A stretch of DNA of 64,000 bases from Sphingomonas sp. Root241 (GTDB lineage: Bacteria; Pseudomonadota; Alphaproteobacteria; Sphingomonadales; Sphingomonadaceae), in assembly GCF_001428865.1 (NCBI RefSeq), contig NZ_LMIV01000004.1, positions 128,061 to 192,060 of the forward strand, read 5' to 3'. This document shows, piece after piece, positions 21,324-30,534 of this stretch. Position 1 is the stretch's first letter; every line of letters begins with the position of its first letter. A program made the translations under genes and the position numbers. The notes under the pieces are model-generated. The model searched no databases and was not told where the DNA came from. It saw only the letters and a list, made by a program, of their open reading frames with translations.

Positions 21324-23783
21324 ATGAACACCGATACCATCACGCTGATCGCGCCCTTTGCCGGCTGGCTCGCGCCACTCGAAGCAGTGCCCGACGCAGT
21401 TTTCGCCGAACGGATGATGGGCGACGGCTTCGCGATCGACCCGATCGAGGGCCTATTGCGTGCCCCAGCGGCGGCTGAGGTTTTGTCGGTCCCCGACACC
21501 GCGCACGCAGTGACGCTGCGGCTCGAGAACGGCGCCGAGTTGCTGCTGCATATAGGCCTCGAAACCGTCGCGCTCGGCGGAAAGGGCTTCTCCGCCAAGG
21601 TCGCGGCCGGACAGCGCGTCGCCGCCGGCGACCCACTGATCGAATTCGATCTCGATGCCGTCGCGGAGGGTGCCAAGGCGCTGATCACGCCCGTGGTCCT
21701 CGCCAGTGACGGCTACGTCCTGACACTCGAGGCGACCGGCCGGTTCGTCGAAGCGGGCGCTCCGGTCGCGCGCATTGCCGGCAAGCAAGTCCGCGAGGCG
21801 GCCCGCAGCGCCGCGGCGGAAGAACGCTTCGAGCGCGAAGTGACCGTCGATGCTGCGCACGGCATCCATGCCCGTCCGGCCGCCCGGATCGCGGCGGCGC
21901 TGCGACCCTTCGTCGCCGAGGTCGCGCTGGTCGCCGGCGACAAAAGCGCCAATGCGCGCAGCACGGTGGCGTTGCTCGGACTTGGTGTGACTTCCGGCAG
22001 CACGGTGCGGATCGCCGGCGTCGGCGCAGACGCGCGCGCCGCGGTCGATGCTGTGGCCGATCTGATCCTGTCGGGACTGGGCGAGGAGCATGCACACACG
22101 CCAGCCGCCCCCCTCATTCGCTCGCAGGGGCCGGTCTGTGCATCACCCGGGCTCGCAATCGGACAGGCATTGCAACTGCGCGCCGCCGACCAGGACGTCC
22201 CGGAAGACGGCGCAGGCATTACCGTCGAGCGCACGGCGTTGGACCAGGCGCTCGCCGAAATCGCCGGCAGCCTCGCCGGAGCGCGCGGTCCGGCCGCGGA
22301 GATTGCCGAAGCGCATCGCGCGCTGCTCGCCGATCCCGAATTGCTGCGCACCGCCGAGGCCGAGATCGCCGCCGGCCGCAGCGCCGCTTTTGCGTGGCGC
22401 GCTGCCACCGCGCAGGCATCCGACGCGATCCGCGCCACCGGCGACGCGCTGCTGATGGAGCGTGTCGCCGACCTGAAGGATCTCGAACGCCAGGTGGTGG
22501 CTGCATTGCTCGGCACGTCCGGCGCCAGCGCACCCGCGCTGCGCCCCGGCACGATCCTGATCGCCGACGACCTGCTCCCGTCGCAATTTCTCGCACTGGA
22601 CGCCGCCAACCTCGCCGGCATCTGCACGGCGGCGGGCGGGCCGACTTCGCACGTCGCGATCCTTGCCGCCTCGGCCGGAATTCCGATGCTGGTCGCGGCA
22701 GGCGAAGGCGTGCTGGCGATCGCCGACGGCACGCCGTTGATCCTCGACGCCGATGTCGCCTCGATCGCTACCGATCCGAGCCCCGATGCGCTGGCCGAAG
22801 CCAGCGAGCGCCTGTTCGCTACCCGCGAACGTCGCGCCCGTGAGGCCACCGAGGCGCACGAGCCGTGCCGCATGGCCGATGGCACCCGCATCGAGATCTT
22901 CGCCAATCTCGGTTCGGTCACCGATGCCGCCGCCGCAGTCGCCGCGGGGGCCGAGGGGTGCGGATTGCTGCGCACCGAATTCCTGTTCCTCGAGCGCGAG
23001 ACCGCGCCCGACGAGGAAGAGCAGCGCGAGACCTATTCGCGGATCGCCGCCACCCTGGGCGACCGCCCGCTGATCGTCCGCACGCTCGATATCGGCGGCG
23101 ACAAGCCGGTGCCCTATCTGCCGATGGGCGAGGAGGAGAACCCCGCGCTGGGCCTGCGCGGCGTGCGGCTCAGCCTGGCCCGTCCGGACCTGATGCGGCT
23201 CCAGCTCCGCGCGATCCTGCGCGGCGTGCCGGCGGGCCAGTGCCGGATCATGCTGCCGATGGTCGCCGATCTGGGGGACTATCGTCCGGTCCGTGCGCTG
23301 CTCGCCGAGGTCCAGGCCGAACTCGGCATCGCCGAACCGGTGCAGCTCGGCGTGATGATCGAGACTCCGGCCGCGGCGATGCTCGCCGGCCAGATCGCGC
23401 GCGAGGCCGATTTCCTCTCGATCGGGACCAACGACCTGACCCAATACACGCTCGCCGCCGATCGCGGAAACGCCGCGGTGTCGCAGCGGATCGACGCGAT
23501 GCACCCCGCCGTGTTGCGGCTGGTTCGCGAAGTGGGTAGGGGTGCGAAGGAGGCCGGGCGCTGGGCCGGGATGTGCGGTGGCCTCGCGTCCGATCCGCTT
23601 GCCGCGCCGATTCTCATCGGGCTCGGCATCACCGAGCTCTCGGCGACCCCCGCCGCCATTCCTGGGCTCAAGGCGGTGGTCCGTAAACTCGATCTGAACG
23701 CGTGCGTGATGCTGGCGGAGAAGGCGTGCGACGCCGCGTCTCCCGCCGAGGTCCGCGCGCTTGCGCGAGAGGCACAGGCATGA
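21324..23783 (+). CDS. nagF: PTS EIIA(Glc)-HPr-EI fusion for N-acetylglucosamine
   Basis: 819 residues from ATG 21324; GTG 21315, overlapping the GH20 stop, is an alternative. Three phosphotransfer modules lie in line: an EIIA-glucose domain with His76 in LLLHIGLET, an HPr domain with His182 in HGIHARPAARIA, and enzyme I with His443 in GGPTSHVAILA, the PEP-binding barrel (LRTEFLFLER, SIGTNDLTQYTLAADR) and Cys751 in GMCGGLASDP. Phosphate passes from PEP through EI and HPr to EIIA and then to EIIB. The same fused arrangement is found in the NagF proteins of Pseudomonas. It overlaps nagE by four bases (ATGA), so the two form a self-contained GlcNAc PTS that needs no general PTS proteins. Confidence 0.93.
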   Translation: MNTDTITLIAPFAGWLAPLEAVPDAVFAERMMGDGFAIDPIEGLLRAPAAAEVLSVPDTAHAVTLRLENGAELLLHIGLETVALGGKGFSAKVAAGQRVAAGDPLIEFDLDAVAEGAKALITPVVLASDGYVLTLEATGRFVEAGAPVARIAGKQVREAARSAAAEERFEREVTVDAAHGIHARPAARIAAALRPFVAEVALVAGDKSANARSTVALLGLGVTSGSTVRIAGVGADARAAVDAVADLILSGLGEEHAHTPAAPLIRSQGPVCASPGLAIGQALQLRAADQDVPEDGAGITVERTALDQALAEIAGSLAGARGPAAEIAEAHRALLADPELLRTAEAEIAAGRSAAFAWRAATAQASDAIRATGDALLMERVADLKDLERQVVAALLGTSGASAPALRPGTILIADDLLPSQFLALDAANLAGICTAAGGPTSHVAILAASAGIPMLVAAGEGVLAIADGTPLILDADVASIATDPSPDALAEASERLFATRERRAREATEAHEPCRMADGTRIEIFANLGSVTDAAAAVAAGAEGCGLLRTEFLFLERETAPDEEEQRETYSRIAATLGDRPLIVRTLDIGGDKPVPYLPMGEEENPALGLRGVRLSLARPDLMRLQLRAILRGVPAGQCRIMLPMVADLGDYRPVRALLAEVQAELGIAEPVQLGVMIETPAAAMLAGQIAREADFLSIGTNDLTQYTLAADRGNAAVSQRIDAMHPAVLRLVREVGRGAKEAGRWAGMCGGLASDPLAAPILIGLGITELSATPAAIPGLKAVVRKLDLNACVMLAEKACDAASPAEVRALAREAQA

Positions 23784-25477
23784 GCTTTCGACCCGCAACC
23801 CTTCTCGCCAAGGCGCAGCCGCTCGGCCGCGCGCTGATGCTGCCGATCGCAGTGTTGCCGATTGCTGCACTTTTGCTGCGGCTCGGCCAGGCCGACATGC
23901 TCGGCATTCCGTTCGTTGCGGCGGCGGGTGAGGCGATCTTCTCGAACCTCGGGCTGCTGTTCGCGGCGGGCGTTTCGGTGGGGCTGGCGCGCGAGAATCA
24001 CGGCGCCGCATCGCTGGCGGGCGTGGTCGCCTATCTGGTCGCGGTCGAAGGCGCCAAGGTGCTGCTGCATCTCCCGCCCGACATCGCCTCGGCGCCTGCG
24101 ATTGAGCAGGCTGCGTGGCGCGTCAAGGAGATCGGCAAGCTTAGCGTCGCGGCCGGCATCCTCGCCGGGATCACCGCGGGGGTGCTCTATAATCGCTTCT
24201 CGAACATCAAGCTGCCCGATTATCTCGCGTTTTTCGCCGGTCGCCGCTTCGTGCCGATCGTGGCGGGGCTCGCCGGCCTTTTTGGCGCGGTGCTGTTCGG
24301 CTTCGGCTTTCCCTGGTTCGAGGCGGGTGTCGATACGCTCAGCCGCTGGGTGCTCGGCGCGGGACCGATCGGGCTGTTCCTCTACGGCCTGCTCAACCGG
24401 CTGCTGCTGATCACCGGGCTCCACCACATCCTCAACAACATCCCGTGGTTCCTGCTCGGCGATTTCAACGGCGCGACCGGCGACATCAAGCGCTTCTTCG
24501 CTGGCGACCCGAGCGCGGGCGCGTTCATGTCGGGCTTCTTCCCGGTGATGATGTTCGGGCTGCCGGCGGCATGCCTTGCGATGTACCGCAACGCGCTGCC
24601 CGAGCGCCGCAAGGCCGTCGGCGGCCTGCTCCTCAGCCTGGCGCTCACGTCGTTCCTGACCGGCGTCACCGAGCCGATCGAGTTCACCTTCATCTTCCTC
24701 GCGCCCGTGCTCTTCGTCGTCCATGCCGTGCTCACCGGCATCGCGATGGTGGTGATGGATCTGTTGGGCGTGAAGCTCGGCTTCGGCTTCTCGGCCGGCA
24801 TGATCGATTATGTGCTCAACTTCGGCCTCGCCACGAAGCCATTGCTGCTGCTGCCCGTCGGGGTGGCTTATTTCGTCATCTATTATGCCACGTTCAGCTG
24901 GTGCATCCGGCGCTGGGATCTGAAGACCCCCGGCCGCGAGGATGAGCCGCTCCCGGCGGCGCACAAAGCGGCGTCAGGCGCGCGCGGACCTGCGGTTCTT
25001 GCTGCACTGGGCGGCGGCTCCAATGTCCGCAGCGTCGATGCATGCACCACGCGGCTGAGGCTGGTGGTGGCGGACGTCGCCGCAGTGGACGAGGGCGCGC
25101 TGCGGGCGCTGGGCGCGCGCGGTGTGCTCAAGCTCGACAATGGCGGGTTGCAGGTCGTGTTCGGCCCGGTAGCCGACCAGATCGCCGGCGAAGTACGGCA
25201 GGCGATCGCTTCGGGACCGGCGGCGGCTCCGGCTGCTCCGCAGCTCGATCTGGTGGCGGTCGCCCGTGCGCTGGGAGAGGGAAATGTCCGTGGCGTGCGG
25301 GCCCGGGGCACGCGTCTGCTCGTGGACCTGAAGGATCTGGCCAAGGTCGATCAGGCGGCGCTCGAGCGCAGCGGCATCCTCGCGACGGTGATTCCGGGCG
25401 ATGCTGCGCAGCCGGTCCACCTGATCGCCGGCGACGGCACCGCGCAACTCGCGGCGGCGCTTCAGCCGGCGAAGTGA
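23780..25477 (+). CDS. nagE: PTS GlcNAc-specific EIIC-EIIB with extra EIIB-like domain
   Basis: 565 residues. The EIIC part (residues 1-380) starts with RALMLPIAVLPIAALLLRLG and has the sugar-site region LTGVTEPIEFTFIFLAP. An EIIB domain follows, with phosphorylated Cys422 in DACTTRLRLVV. A further C-terminal domain (about 490-560) repeats the EIIB outline (NVRGVRARGTRLLVDL) but has Arg where the Cys should be, so it cannot carry phosphate. Import and phosphorylation yields GlcNAc-6-phosphate for NagA. The ATGA overlap with the upstream fusion couples translation. The degenerate domain is known in some members of the glucose/GlcNAc superfamily and may be structural or a site of interaction. 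Confidence 0.93.
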   Translation: MSFRPATLLAKAQPLGRALMLPIAVLPIAALLLRLGQADMLGIPFVAAAGEAIFSNLGLLFAAGVSVGLARENHGAASLAGVVAYLVAVEGAKVLLHLPPDIASAPAIEQAAWRVKEIGKLSVAAGILAGITAGVLYNRFSNIKLPDYLAFFAGRRFVPIVAGLAGLFGAVLFGFGFPWFEAGVDTLSRWVLGAGPIGLFLYGLLNRLLLITGLHHILNNIPWFLLGDFNGATGDIKRFFAGDPSAGAFMSGFFPVMMFGLPAACLAMYRNALPERRKAVGGLLLSLALTSFLTGVTEPIEFTFIFLAPVLFVVHAVLTGIAMVVMDLLGVKLGFGFSAGMIDYVLNFGLATKPLLLLPVGVAYFVIYYATFSWCIRRWDLKTPGREDEPLPAAHKAASGARGPAVLAALGGGSNVRSVDACTTRLRLVVADVAAVDEGALRALGARGVLKLDNGGLQVVFGPVADQIAGEVRQAIASGPAAAPAAPQLDLVAVARALGEGNVRGVRARGTRLLVDLKDLAKVDQAALERSGILATVIPGDAAQPVHLIAGDGTAQLAAALQPAK

Positions 25478-25478
25478 T

Positions 25479-25736
25479 TCAGGTCGCGCGCTGGATCAGT
25501 CCGGCGCGGTCGGCCTCGAGCAGATCGGCATAGGAAACCCGGCCGGTAGCGCTTTCGATCCAGCATTCGGCGTCGCCATAGCCGCCCTGGCGGACCAATA
25601 CGAAGGCGCAGTCGCCGAACGGGCCGAACAGCGCCGTGACGGGCCCGCCGCGTGCGGAAGGCCGGTGCACATAGACTTCGGCAAAGGCGTTCATCGGCGG
25701 CAGATTCACGGCAGCATTGCTGCAGATCGTGTCCAT
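25479..25736 (-). CDS. Small protein of unknown function
   Basis: 85 residues from ATG 25736, with GGGAGGGG placed correctly ahead of it. No signal peptide, no membrane helix. The sequence is mixed alpha/beta with VYVHRP, FGDCAFVLVRQGGYGDAECWIES and a final helix SYADLLEADRAGLIQRA. I recognise no family. It converges on nagE with one base between the stop codons and diverges from the FadR-type regulator at 25964, so that regulator may control it. The good ribosome binding site is the main reason to call it a gene. Confidence 0.6.
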   Translation of the reverse strand: MDTICSNAAVNLPPMNAFAEVYVHRPSARGGPVTALFGPFGDCAFVLVRQGGYGDAECWIESATGRVSYADLLEADRAGLIQRAT

Positions 25737-25963
25737 AACCCCTCCCAGGTTTCCGTCCCTGATCCTTGCCGATCCCCGCGACTCTGATGGTCGGGTCCAT
25801 GGATCGGTTGGACAGGTTTAGAGTATGCCGCTCCAAATCGGCAGGTCAATGGACAATGGACGCGAAATCGGTGCAACTTGTCTAACCAATCTGTTTGACG
25901 CAGACTTGGCGGGGCAGCCGCGAATGTGGCTGGTGCCGCATGAGGGGAGAGGGGGACCGCTGA
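25737..25963. promoter_or_regulatory. Divergent intergenic region before the FadR-type regulator
   Basis: 227 bases between the small minus-strand gene and the regulator. CTTGTCTAACCAA around 25878-25890 resembles the short GT-N-AC operators of FadR-subfamily GntR proteins, and GTTTGACG with a -35-like TTGACG (25895-25900) lies next to it. GGTTGGACAGGTTT near 25807-25820 is a related-looking element. These are visual matches only. Confidence 0.35.
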
Positions 25964-26662
25964 TTGGCACAGGGACCTGCGCATGCGGGTGAGGGACGGC
26001 TCGCCGACCGCGCTTATTCGCAGATCGTAGAGATCATCAACGGCGGCGATCTCCAGATCGGCGACCGGTTGCCATCGGAGCCGCGGCTCGCGGAGATGTT
26101 CGGCATGTCGCGAACCGTGGTGCGCGAGGCACTGGTCCGGCTGGCGGCCGACGGCATCACCGAATCGCGCCGCGGCGCCGGCTCCTATGTCATGCGGCGT
26201 CCCTCCGAACGGCTGGGCGCACACATGCCGATGGCCGAACTGTCGGCGACGCTCGGCACCTATGAGGTCCGCTTCGTGCTCGAGGCGGAGGCGTGCCGGC
26301 TGGCGGCGATGCGGCGCTCGCCTGCGCAAATGGAAGTGATCCAGGCGGCAATGGAGGAGCTCCGCGCCGCGTTGCTTTCCAACGGTCCCGCGCATGAAGA
26401 GGACTGGGTGCTGCACCGCTCGATCTTCGAGGCCACGGCGAATCCCGCTTTCGTCGCGGCGTTCGATCATCTCGAGGAGGGCATCTACCGGATTCTTCGC
26501 GCCGGCGTGGACATCTCGCGCGATCGGCCGCCCGAGGCGATCGGTGCGATGATCACCGAGCACGAGATGGTCGTCGAGGCGATCCGCGCGCAGGACGCCG
26601 ACGGCGCCGCGCTGGCGATGCGCTGGCATTTGTCGCAGGGGCGGAAGAGGTTGATGCCCTGA
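25964..26662 (+). CDS. FadR-subfamily GntR transcriptional regulator
   Basis: 232 residues from TTG 25964 with GAGGGGGA seven bases ahead. The N-terminal winged helix reads AYSQIVEIINGGDLQIGDRLPSE then MFGMSRTVVREALVRLAADG and GAGSYV. The C-terminal FCD domain has the metal-site residues in the expected places (RFVLEAEAC, DWVLHRSIFEATANP, EHEMVVEAIRAQD). FCD regulators respond to carboxylates or sugar acids. No obvious catabolic operon is attached; only a small unknown gene diverges from it and an efflux operon converges on it, so its target may lie elsewhere. Confidence 0.88.
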   Translation: MAQGPAHAGEGRLADRAYSQIVEIINGGDLQIGDRLPSEPRLAEMFGMSRTVVREALVRLAADGITESRRGAGSYVMRRPSERLGAHMPMAELSATLGTYEVRFVLEAEACRLAAMRRSPAQMEVIQAAMEELRAALLSNGPAHEEDWVLHRSIFEATANPAFVAAFDHLEEGIYRILRAGVDISRDRPPEAIGAMITEHEMVVEAIRAQDADGAALAMRWHLSQGRKRLMP

Positions 26663-26690
26663 TCGCGGGGAGGCGGTGGCTTCCCTTCCT

Positions 26691-26771
26691 CGTCATCCCG
26701 GCGAAAGCCGGGATCTCGTGCCGCAGGCCGTTCGCGTGCTGCCTGAGGTCCCGGCTTTCGCCGGGATGACG
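26691..26771. repeat. REP-like palindrome, family A copy 1
   Basis: CGTCATCCCGGCGAAAGC at the left end is mirrored by GCTTTCGCCGGGATGACG at the right end, with a 45-base centre. It lies between the converging FadR-type regulator and outer membrane factor genes, where it may also act as a bidirectional terminator. Related copies are at 40795-40874, 42310-42416 and 58360-58521. Confidence 0.85.
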
Positions 26772-26772
26772 A

Positions 26773-28167
26773 CTATTTCCACCCCCCACCCAACGCCTTG
26801 TACAGCGCCACGGCCGCCTGGCCCTTGGCGGCCTTTGCCTGGTCCGCCCGGCGTTCGGCCGCCAGCAGCGATTCCCGTGCGCGGAGCAGGGTCAGCCGAT
26901 CGTCTTCGCCGCTGGTCGCGCGCTTCTCGGCCAGCGCATAGGCCGAACGCTCGCGCCCCAGCGCGGCGCTCGCCTCCGTCTCGGCGGCGCGCACATTGAG
27001 GAAGCGGTTGATCGCCGCCTCGCTGTCCGAAAGCGCGCCGAGCACGGCTTTCTCGTAGCGCGCGGCAGTGCCTTGGGCGCGGGCGTCAGCGGCGCGGATC
27101 TGGGCACGGATCGTGCCGCCCGAAAAGATCGGCCACGAGAAGCTCGGGCCGATCTGGAGCCGCGTGCTGTCGCTCGAGAAGAGGTCGCCCGGCGTGCGCG
27201 CCTGCTGGCCGATGCTGCCGAACAGGCTGAAGCGCGGGAACAGGTCGGCAGTGGCGACGCCGATATCGGCGGTGGCCGCGGCAAGCTCGCGTTCGGCACG
27301 GCGGATGTCGGGGCGGCGTTCGAGCAGTTCAGAGCGGACGCCGACGAGGATGCGGTCGGGGCTGGCGGGCAGGCGGGCGGGCTTGCGGAGTTCGGGTGCG
27401 ACGTCCTCGGGCGCCGCGCCGACCAGCGCCGCGATCCGGTACGCGGCCGCCGCCGCCCGCGCCTCGGCATCGGGAACGGCCGCTGCGCCGGTCCGGGCGG
27501 CGGCTTCGGCACGTTCCAGTTCCAGCCGCGATGCCTCGCCGGCGTTGAAGCGTAATTGGGTGAGACGGGCGAGCTCGGTGTCGGAAGCGGCGAGCGCCCG
27601 TGCAGTGGCGGCATCCGCCTGCGCCGCACGCAGATCGAAATAGCTGCGCGCGACTTCGCCGATCAGCGTCAGCATCACGTCGCGCTGGCCGAACAGGGCC
27701 GCGTCGGCGCGTGCGTTCGCCGCTTCGGTCTGGCGGGTGCGGCGGCCCCAGAAATCGAGTTCCCAGCTCGCGTCGAAGCCGAGGTCGAACAGCCGGAACT
27801 CGCGGTCGACTCCCGGGATGTTGCCGATCGGCAGCTGGCCGTTCTCGCTCAGCCGGTTCTCGGTGGCCGAGCCGGTCGCCTGCACGCTCGGCAGGCGCCC
27901 GCCCGCCACTGCATCGCGGTTCGCGCGCGCTTCGGCGAGGCGCGCTTCGGCTTCCTTGAGATCGGGTGCGCTCGCCAGCGCGCGGTTCACCAGCGCCGAG
28001 AGCTGCGGGTCGCCGAAGCTGTCCCACCAGGCGAGGTCGACTGCGCCGGGCGTGCCGGGTTCGAGCCAGGGCGCCTGGCTCGCCGCCGTCGGCGCGGGCC
28101 GCTGGTAATCGGGGCCGACGGTGCAGCCGGCGAGGGCGAACAGGGCGAGCAAAAGCAGGCGAGGCAT
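26773..28167 (-). CDS. Outer membrane efflux lipoprotein, NodT/TolC family
   Basis: 464 residues from ATG 28167; GTG 28176, overlapping the stop of the upstream permease, is an alternative. A lipoprotein signal peptide with lipobox LAGC places Cys15 at the lipid site, followed by TVGPDYQRPAP as in NodT/OprM factors. Two repeated outer-membrane-efflux halves carry long coiled coils (SAPDLKEAEARLAEARANRDA) and the ARSYFDLRAAQAD and RLTLLRARESLLAAE segments. It is the last gene of the YbhGFSR-like ABC export operon and would give that pump its own outer membrane channel. E. coli ybhGFSR has no such gene. Confidence 0.9.
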   Translation of the reverse strand: MPRLLLLALFALAGCTVGPDYQRPAPTAASQAPWLEPGTPGAVDLAWWDSFGDPQLSALVNRALASAPDLKEAEARLAEARANRDAVAGGRLPSVQATGSATENRLSENGQLPIGNIPGVDREFRLFDLGFDASWELDFWGRRTRQTEAANARADAALFGQRDVMLTLIGEVARSYFDLRAAQADAATARALAASDTELARLTQLRFNAGEASRLELERAEAAARTGAAAVPDAEARAAAAAYRIAALVGAAPEDVAPELRKPARLPASPDRILVGVRSELLERRPDIRRAERELAAATADIGVATADLFPRFSLFGSIGQQARTPGDLFSSDSTRLQIGPSFSWPIFSGGTIRAQIRAADARAQGTAARYEKAVLGALSDSEAAINRFLNVRAAETEASAALGRERSAYALAEKRATSGEDDRLTLLRARESLLAAERRADQAKAAKGQAAVALYKALGGGWK

Positions 28168-28172
28168 CGGGG

Positions 28173-29276
28173 TCACTCCATGCGCGCGCGGAACAGCCAG
28201 GCCGATGCGGAGAGCGTCGCGCAGGCGATCAGCGCGAGCGGCCAGAGCTGGTGGAACACGGCGGCGGCGGGCATCGCCTTGAGGAACAATCCCTGGACGA
28301 TGACGAGGAAATAGCGGGCGGGATCGAGATAGGTCACGACCTGCAGCCAGCCAGGCATGTTGTCGATCGGGCTGGCATAGCCCGACAGCAGGATCAGCGG
28401 CGTGGTGATCAGGAACACGCCGAGGAACGCCTGTTGCTGCGTCTTCGCGATCGCCGAGACGAGCATGCCGAGGCCGATCAGCGCGAGCATGTACATCGCG
28501 AGACTGAGGAAGAAGAGCAAAAGCGATCCGGTGAACGGCACGCCGAACACGAGCGGCGCGATGATCAGATAGAGGCTGCCATTGATCATCCCGATGATGA
28601 AGGGCGGGACCATCTTGCCGATCAGGATCTCGTGGACCCGCAGCGGGGAGACCATCAACTGATCGAAGGTCCCGAGCTCGCGCTCGCGCGCCACCGATTG
28701 CGAGGTGATCGCGAGGCCGGCGACCGAAGTGATGATCGCGACCAGCGAGGGCAAGGTGAACCAGATATAGTCGAGCGACGGATTGTACCAGTTGGTCACC
28801 ACGCTGCCCGGCGGCGCGCGTGGGCCCGTCCGGATTACCGTGTCGGCGCCGACGCTCGCGACGATCTGGGTGAGGTAGCCGTTGACGATCTGTGCCGCGT
28901 TCGAGCGCCGCCCGTCGAGCACCACGCCCACCGTCGCCAGCTTGCCTGCGGCGACCCGGCGGTCGAAATCCTCGTCTATCACCAAAGCGGCGATCACCTT
29001 CTGGTTGTCGATCGCGCCGCGCAGCTCGTGCGGGCTCCGCAAGGGCACGATCTCGCGGAAATTGGGGCTGCCCGCGATCCGGCTGACGATCTCCGCCGAA
29101 TGCACGCCCGAGCTGCGATCGAGGATCGCGACATCCACATTCTTGACGTCGAGCGTGGTGGCGAAGGTGAAGATGAACAGCTGCATCAGCGGAGGCACGA
29201 ACAGCACGATGCGCGACTTGGGATCGCGCAGCACTGCCCACATCTCCTTAACGATCATCGCCCAGAGCCTGCGCAT
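28173..29276 (-). CDS. ABC-2 type permease (YbhR-like), second of pair
   Basis: 367 residues. The ABC2 membrane topology is evident: one helix near the N-terminus (SRIVLFVPPLMQLFIFTF), a large periplasmic domain of about 140 residues (VAILDRSSGVHSAEIV), then five helices with ERELGTFDQLMVSPLR between the first two, the typical coupling motif of this family. It starts directly at the stop of the preceding permease gene (29277) and is followed by the outer membrane factor. Together with its neighbour it forms the membrane channel powered by the double-ATPase gene upstream. Confidence 0.9.
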   Translation of the reverse strand: MRRLWAMIVKEMWAVLRDPKSRIVLFVPPLMQLFIFTFATTLDVKNVDVAILDRSSGVHSAEIVSRIAGSPNFREIVPLRSPHELRGAIDNQKVIAALVIDEDFDRRVAAGKLATVGVVLDGRRSNAAQIVNGYLTQIVASVGADTVIRTGPRAPPGSVVTNWYNPSLDYIWFTLPSLVAIITSVAGLAITSQSVARERELGTFDQLMVSPLRVHEILIGKMVPPFIIGMINGSLYLIIAPLVFGVPFTGSLLLFFLSLAMYMLALIGLGMLVSAIAKTQQQAFLGVFLITTPLILLSGYASPIDNMPGWLQVVTYLDPARYFLVIVQGLFLKAMPAAAVFHQLWPLALIACATLSASAWLFRARME

Positions 29277-30407
29277 CTAATCGAGGCTCCGTCGGGTGAC
29301 GCGGAATGAGAGTAGGAAAAAGACCATGCCGAAGCCCAGCATGATGCCGATATTGGGCAGCAGCAGCGCCCATTGATCGCCTGCCAGGAACACCGATTGC
29401 AGGCTCGGTATCAAATAGCGGGCGGGCACCAGATAGGTCAGCGCCTGGATCGGCCAAGGCATCGAGCTGATCTCGTAGATGAAGCCCGAGAGCAGGAAGG
29501 TGGGCAGGAACGCCGAGAGCAAGGCAATCTGGCTGGCAACGAACTGGTTCTTGGTCGCGGAGGAGATGAAGAGGCCAAGCCCCAGCGCCGGCATCAGGAA
29601 CGCCGACCCGACGACGAACAGGGCAAATACCGATCCGCGGAACGGCACGCCGAACACGAACACGCCGATTACCGTGCACAAAGCCATCGAGGCGAGCGCA
29701 AGGAGATAATAAGGGATGACCTTGCTCGCGATGAACTCGGCCATCGAGATCGGCGTGGCCATCATCGCTTCCATCGTGCCGCGTTCCCATTCGCGCGCGA
29801 CGACCAGCGCGGTGAGCAGCGTGCCGATCATCGTCATCACATTGGCGATCGATCCGGGGACGAGGAAATAGCGGCTCTTGAGCTCGGGATTGTACCAGAA
29901 GCGCGACGACACGCCGACGGGCGGTTCCGATGCCCCCGGGTTGCGCTCGAGCCCCTCGGCCGCGGCCCATTGCGCGCGGACGCCCTCGCCGTAAGCCGCG
30001 GCGAAATTGGCGGTATTGGGCTGCGATCCGTCGGTGATGATCTGGATCGCGGGCGCGCGGCCCTGTTTGACGCCCTCGCCGAAATCGGAGGGGATGACGA
30101 TGATCGCGCGCAGGTCCCCCGAGACCATCTTCTCGCGCATCGGCTGGATCGTCCGTGCCATCCTGACCTCGAAATAACGCGAGGTCTGATAGGCCTGCGC
30201 CAGCCGCAGCGCCGGCGCGCTCGAATCCTGCAGCACCACGCCAATCCGTGTCCGGCTGCTGTCGAGCGATACGGCATAGCCGAACAGGAACAGCAGGATC
30301 AGCGGCAGCACGAAGGCGATCAGGAACGTGGAAGGATCGCGGAGGATCTGCGCGCCTTCCTTGCGGACCAGCGCAAGCAGGCGGCGAAGGGAGAAGCGGG
30401 TGGTCAT
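29277..30407 (-). CDS. ABC-2 type permease (YbhS-like), first of pair
   Basis: 376 residues with the same plan as the following gene: an N-terminal helix (FLIAFVLPLILLFLFGYAVS), a periplasmic domain, the motif REWERGTMEAMMATPIS, and five C-terminal helices. Order and pairing match ybhS-ybhR of E. coli. Its ribosome binding site, GGGGAGGGG just before CTATG, is the end of a palindromic repeat that fills the gap to the ATPase gene, which suggests that the repeat has been taken up as a translation signal. Confidence 0.9.
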   Translation of the reverse strand: MTTRFSLRRLLALVRKEGAQILRDPSTFLIAFVLPLILLFLFGYAVSLDSSRTRIGVVLQDSSAPALRLAQAYQTSRYFEVRMARTIQPMREKMVSGDLRAIIVIPSDFGEGVKQGRAPAIQIITDGSQPNTANFAAAYGEGVRAQWAAAEGLERNPGASEPPVGVSSRFWYNPELKSRYFLVPGSIANVMTMIGTLLTALVVAREWERGTMEAMMATPISMAEFIASKVIPYYLLALASMALCTVIGVFVFGVPFRGSVFALFVVGSAFLMPALGLGLFISSATKNQFVASQIALLSAFLPTFLLSGFIYEISSMPWPIQALTYLVPARYLIPSLQSVFLAGDQWALLLPNIGIMLGFGMVFFLLSFRVTRRSLD

Positions 30408-30409
30408 AG

Positions 30410-30515
30410 CCCCTCCCCTTCAGGGGAGGGGTTGGGGTGGGGCAGTGCGGCAGGCGAAAGGGCTCGGTGAGACCGCCAGGCCCCACCCCCAACCCCTCCC
30501 CTGAAGGGGAGGGGC
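30410..30515. repeat. GC-rich repeat, family C, inverted pair between ATPase and permease
   Basis: CCCCTCCCCTTCAGGGGAGG at 30410 continues into GGTTGGGGTGGGG, and the mirror image CCCCACCCCCAACCCCTCC with its own small palindrome ends at 30515. Each arm contains a palindrome and the two arms pair with each other. The same motif occurs at 32265-32400, 51035-51066 and 51430-51487. Confidence 0.85.
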
Positions 30516-30534
30516 GTTAGAGAGAATGCGCGCC

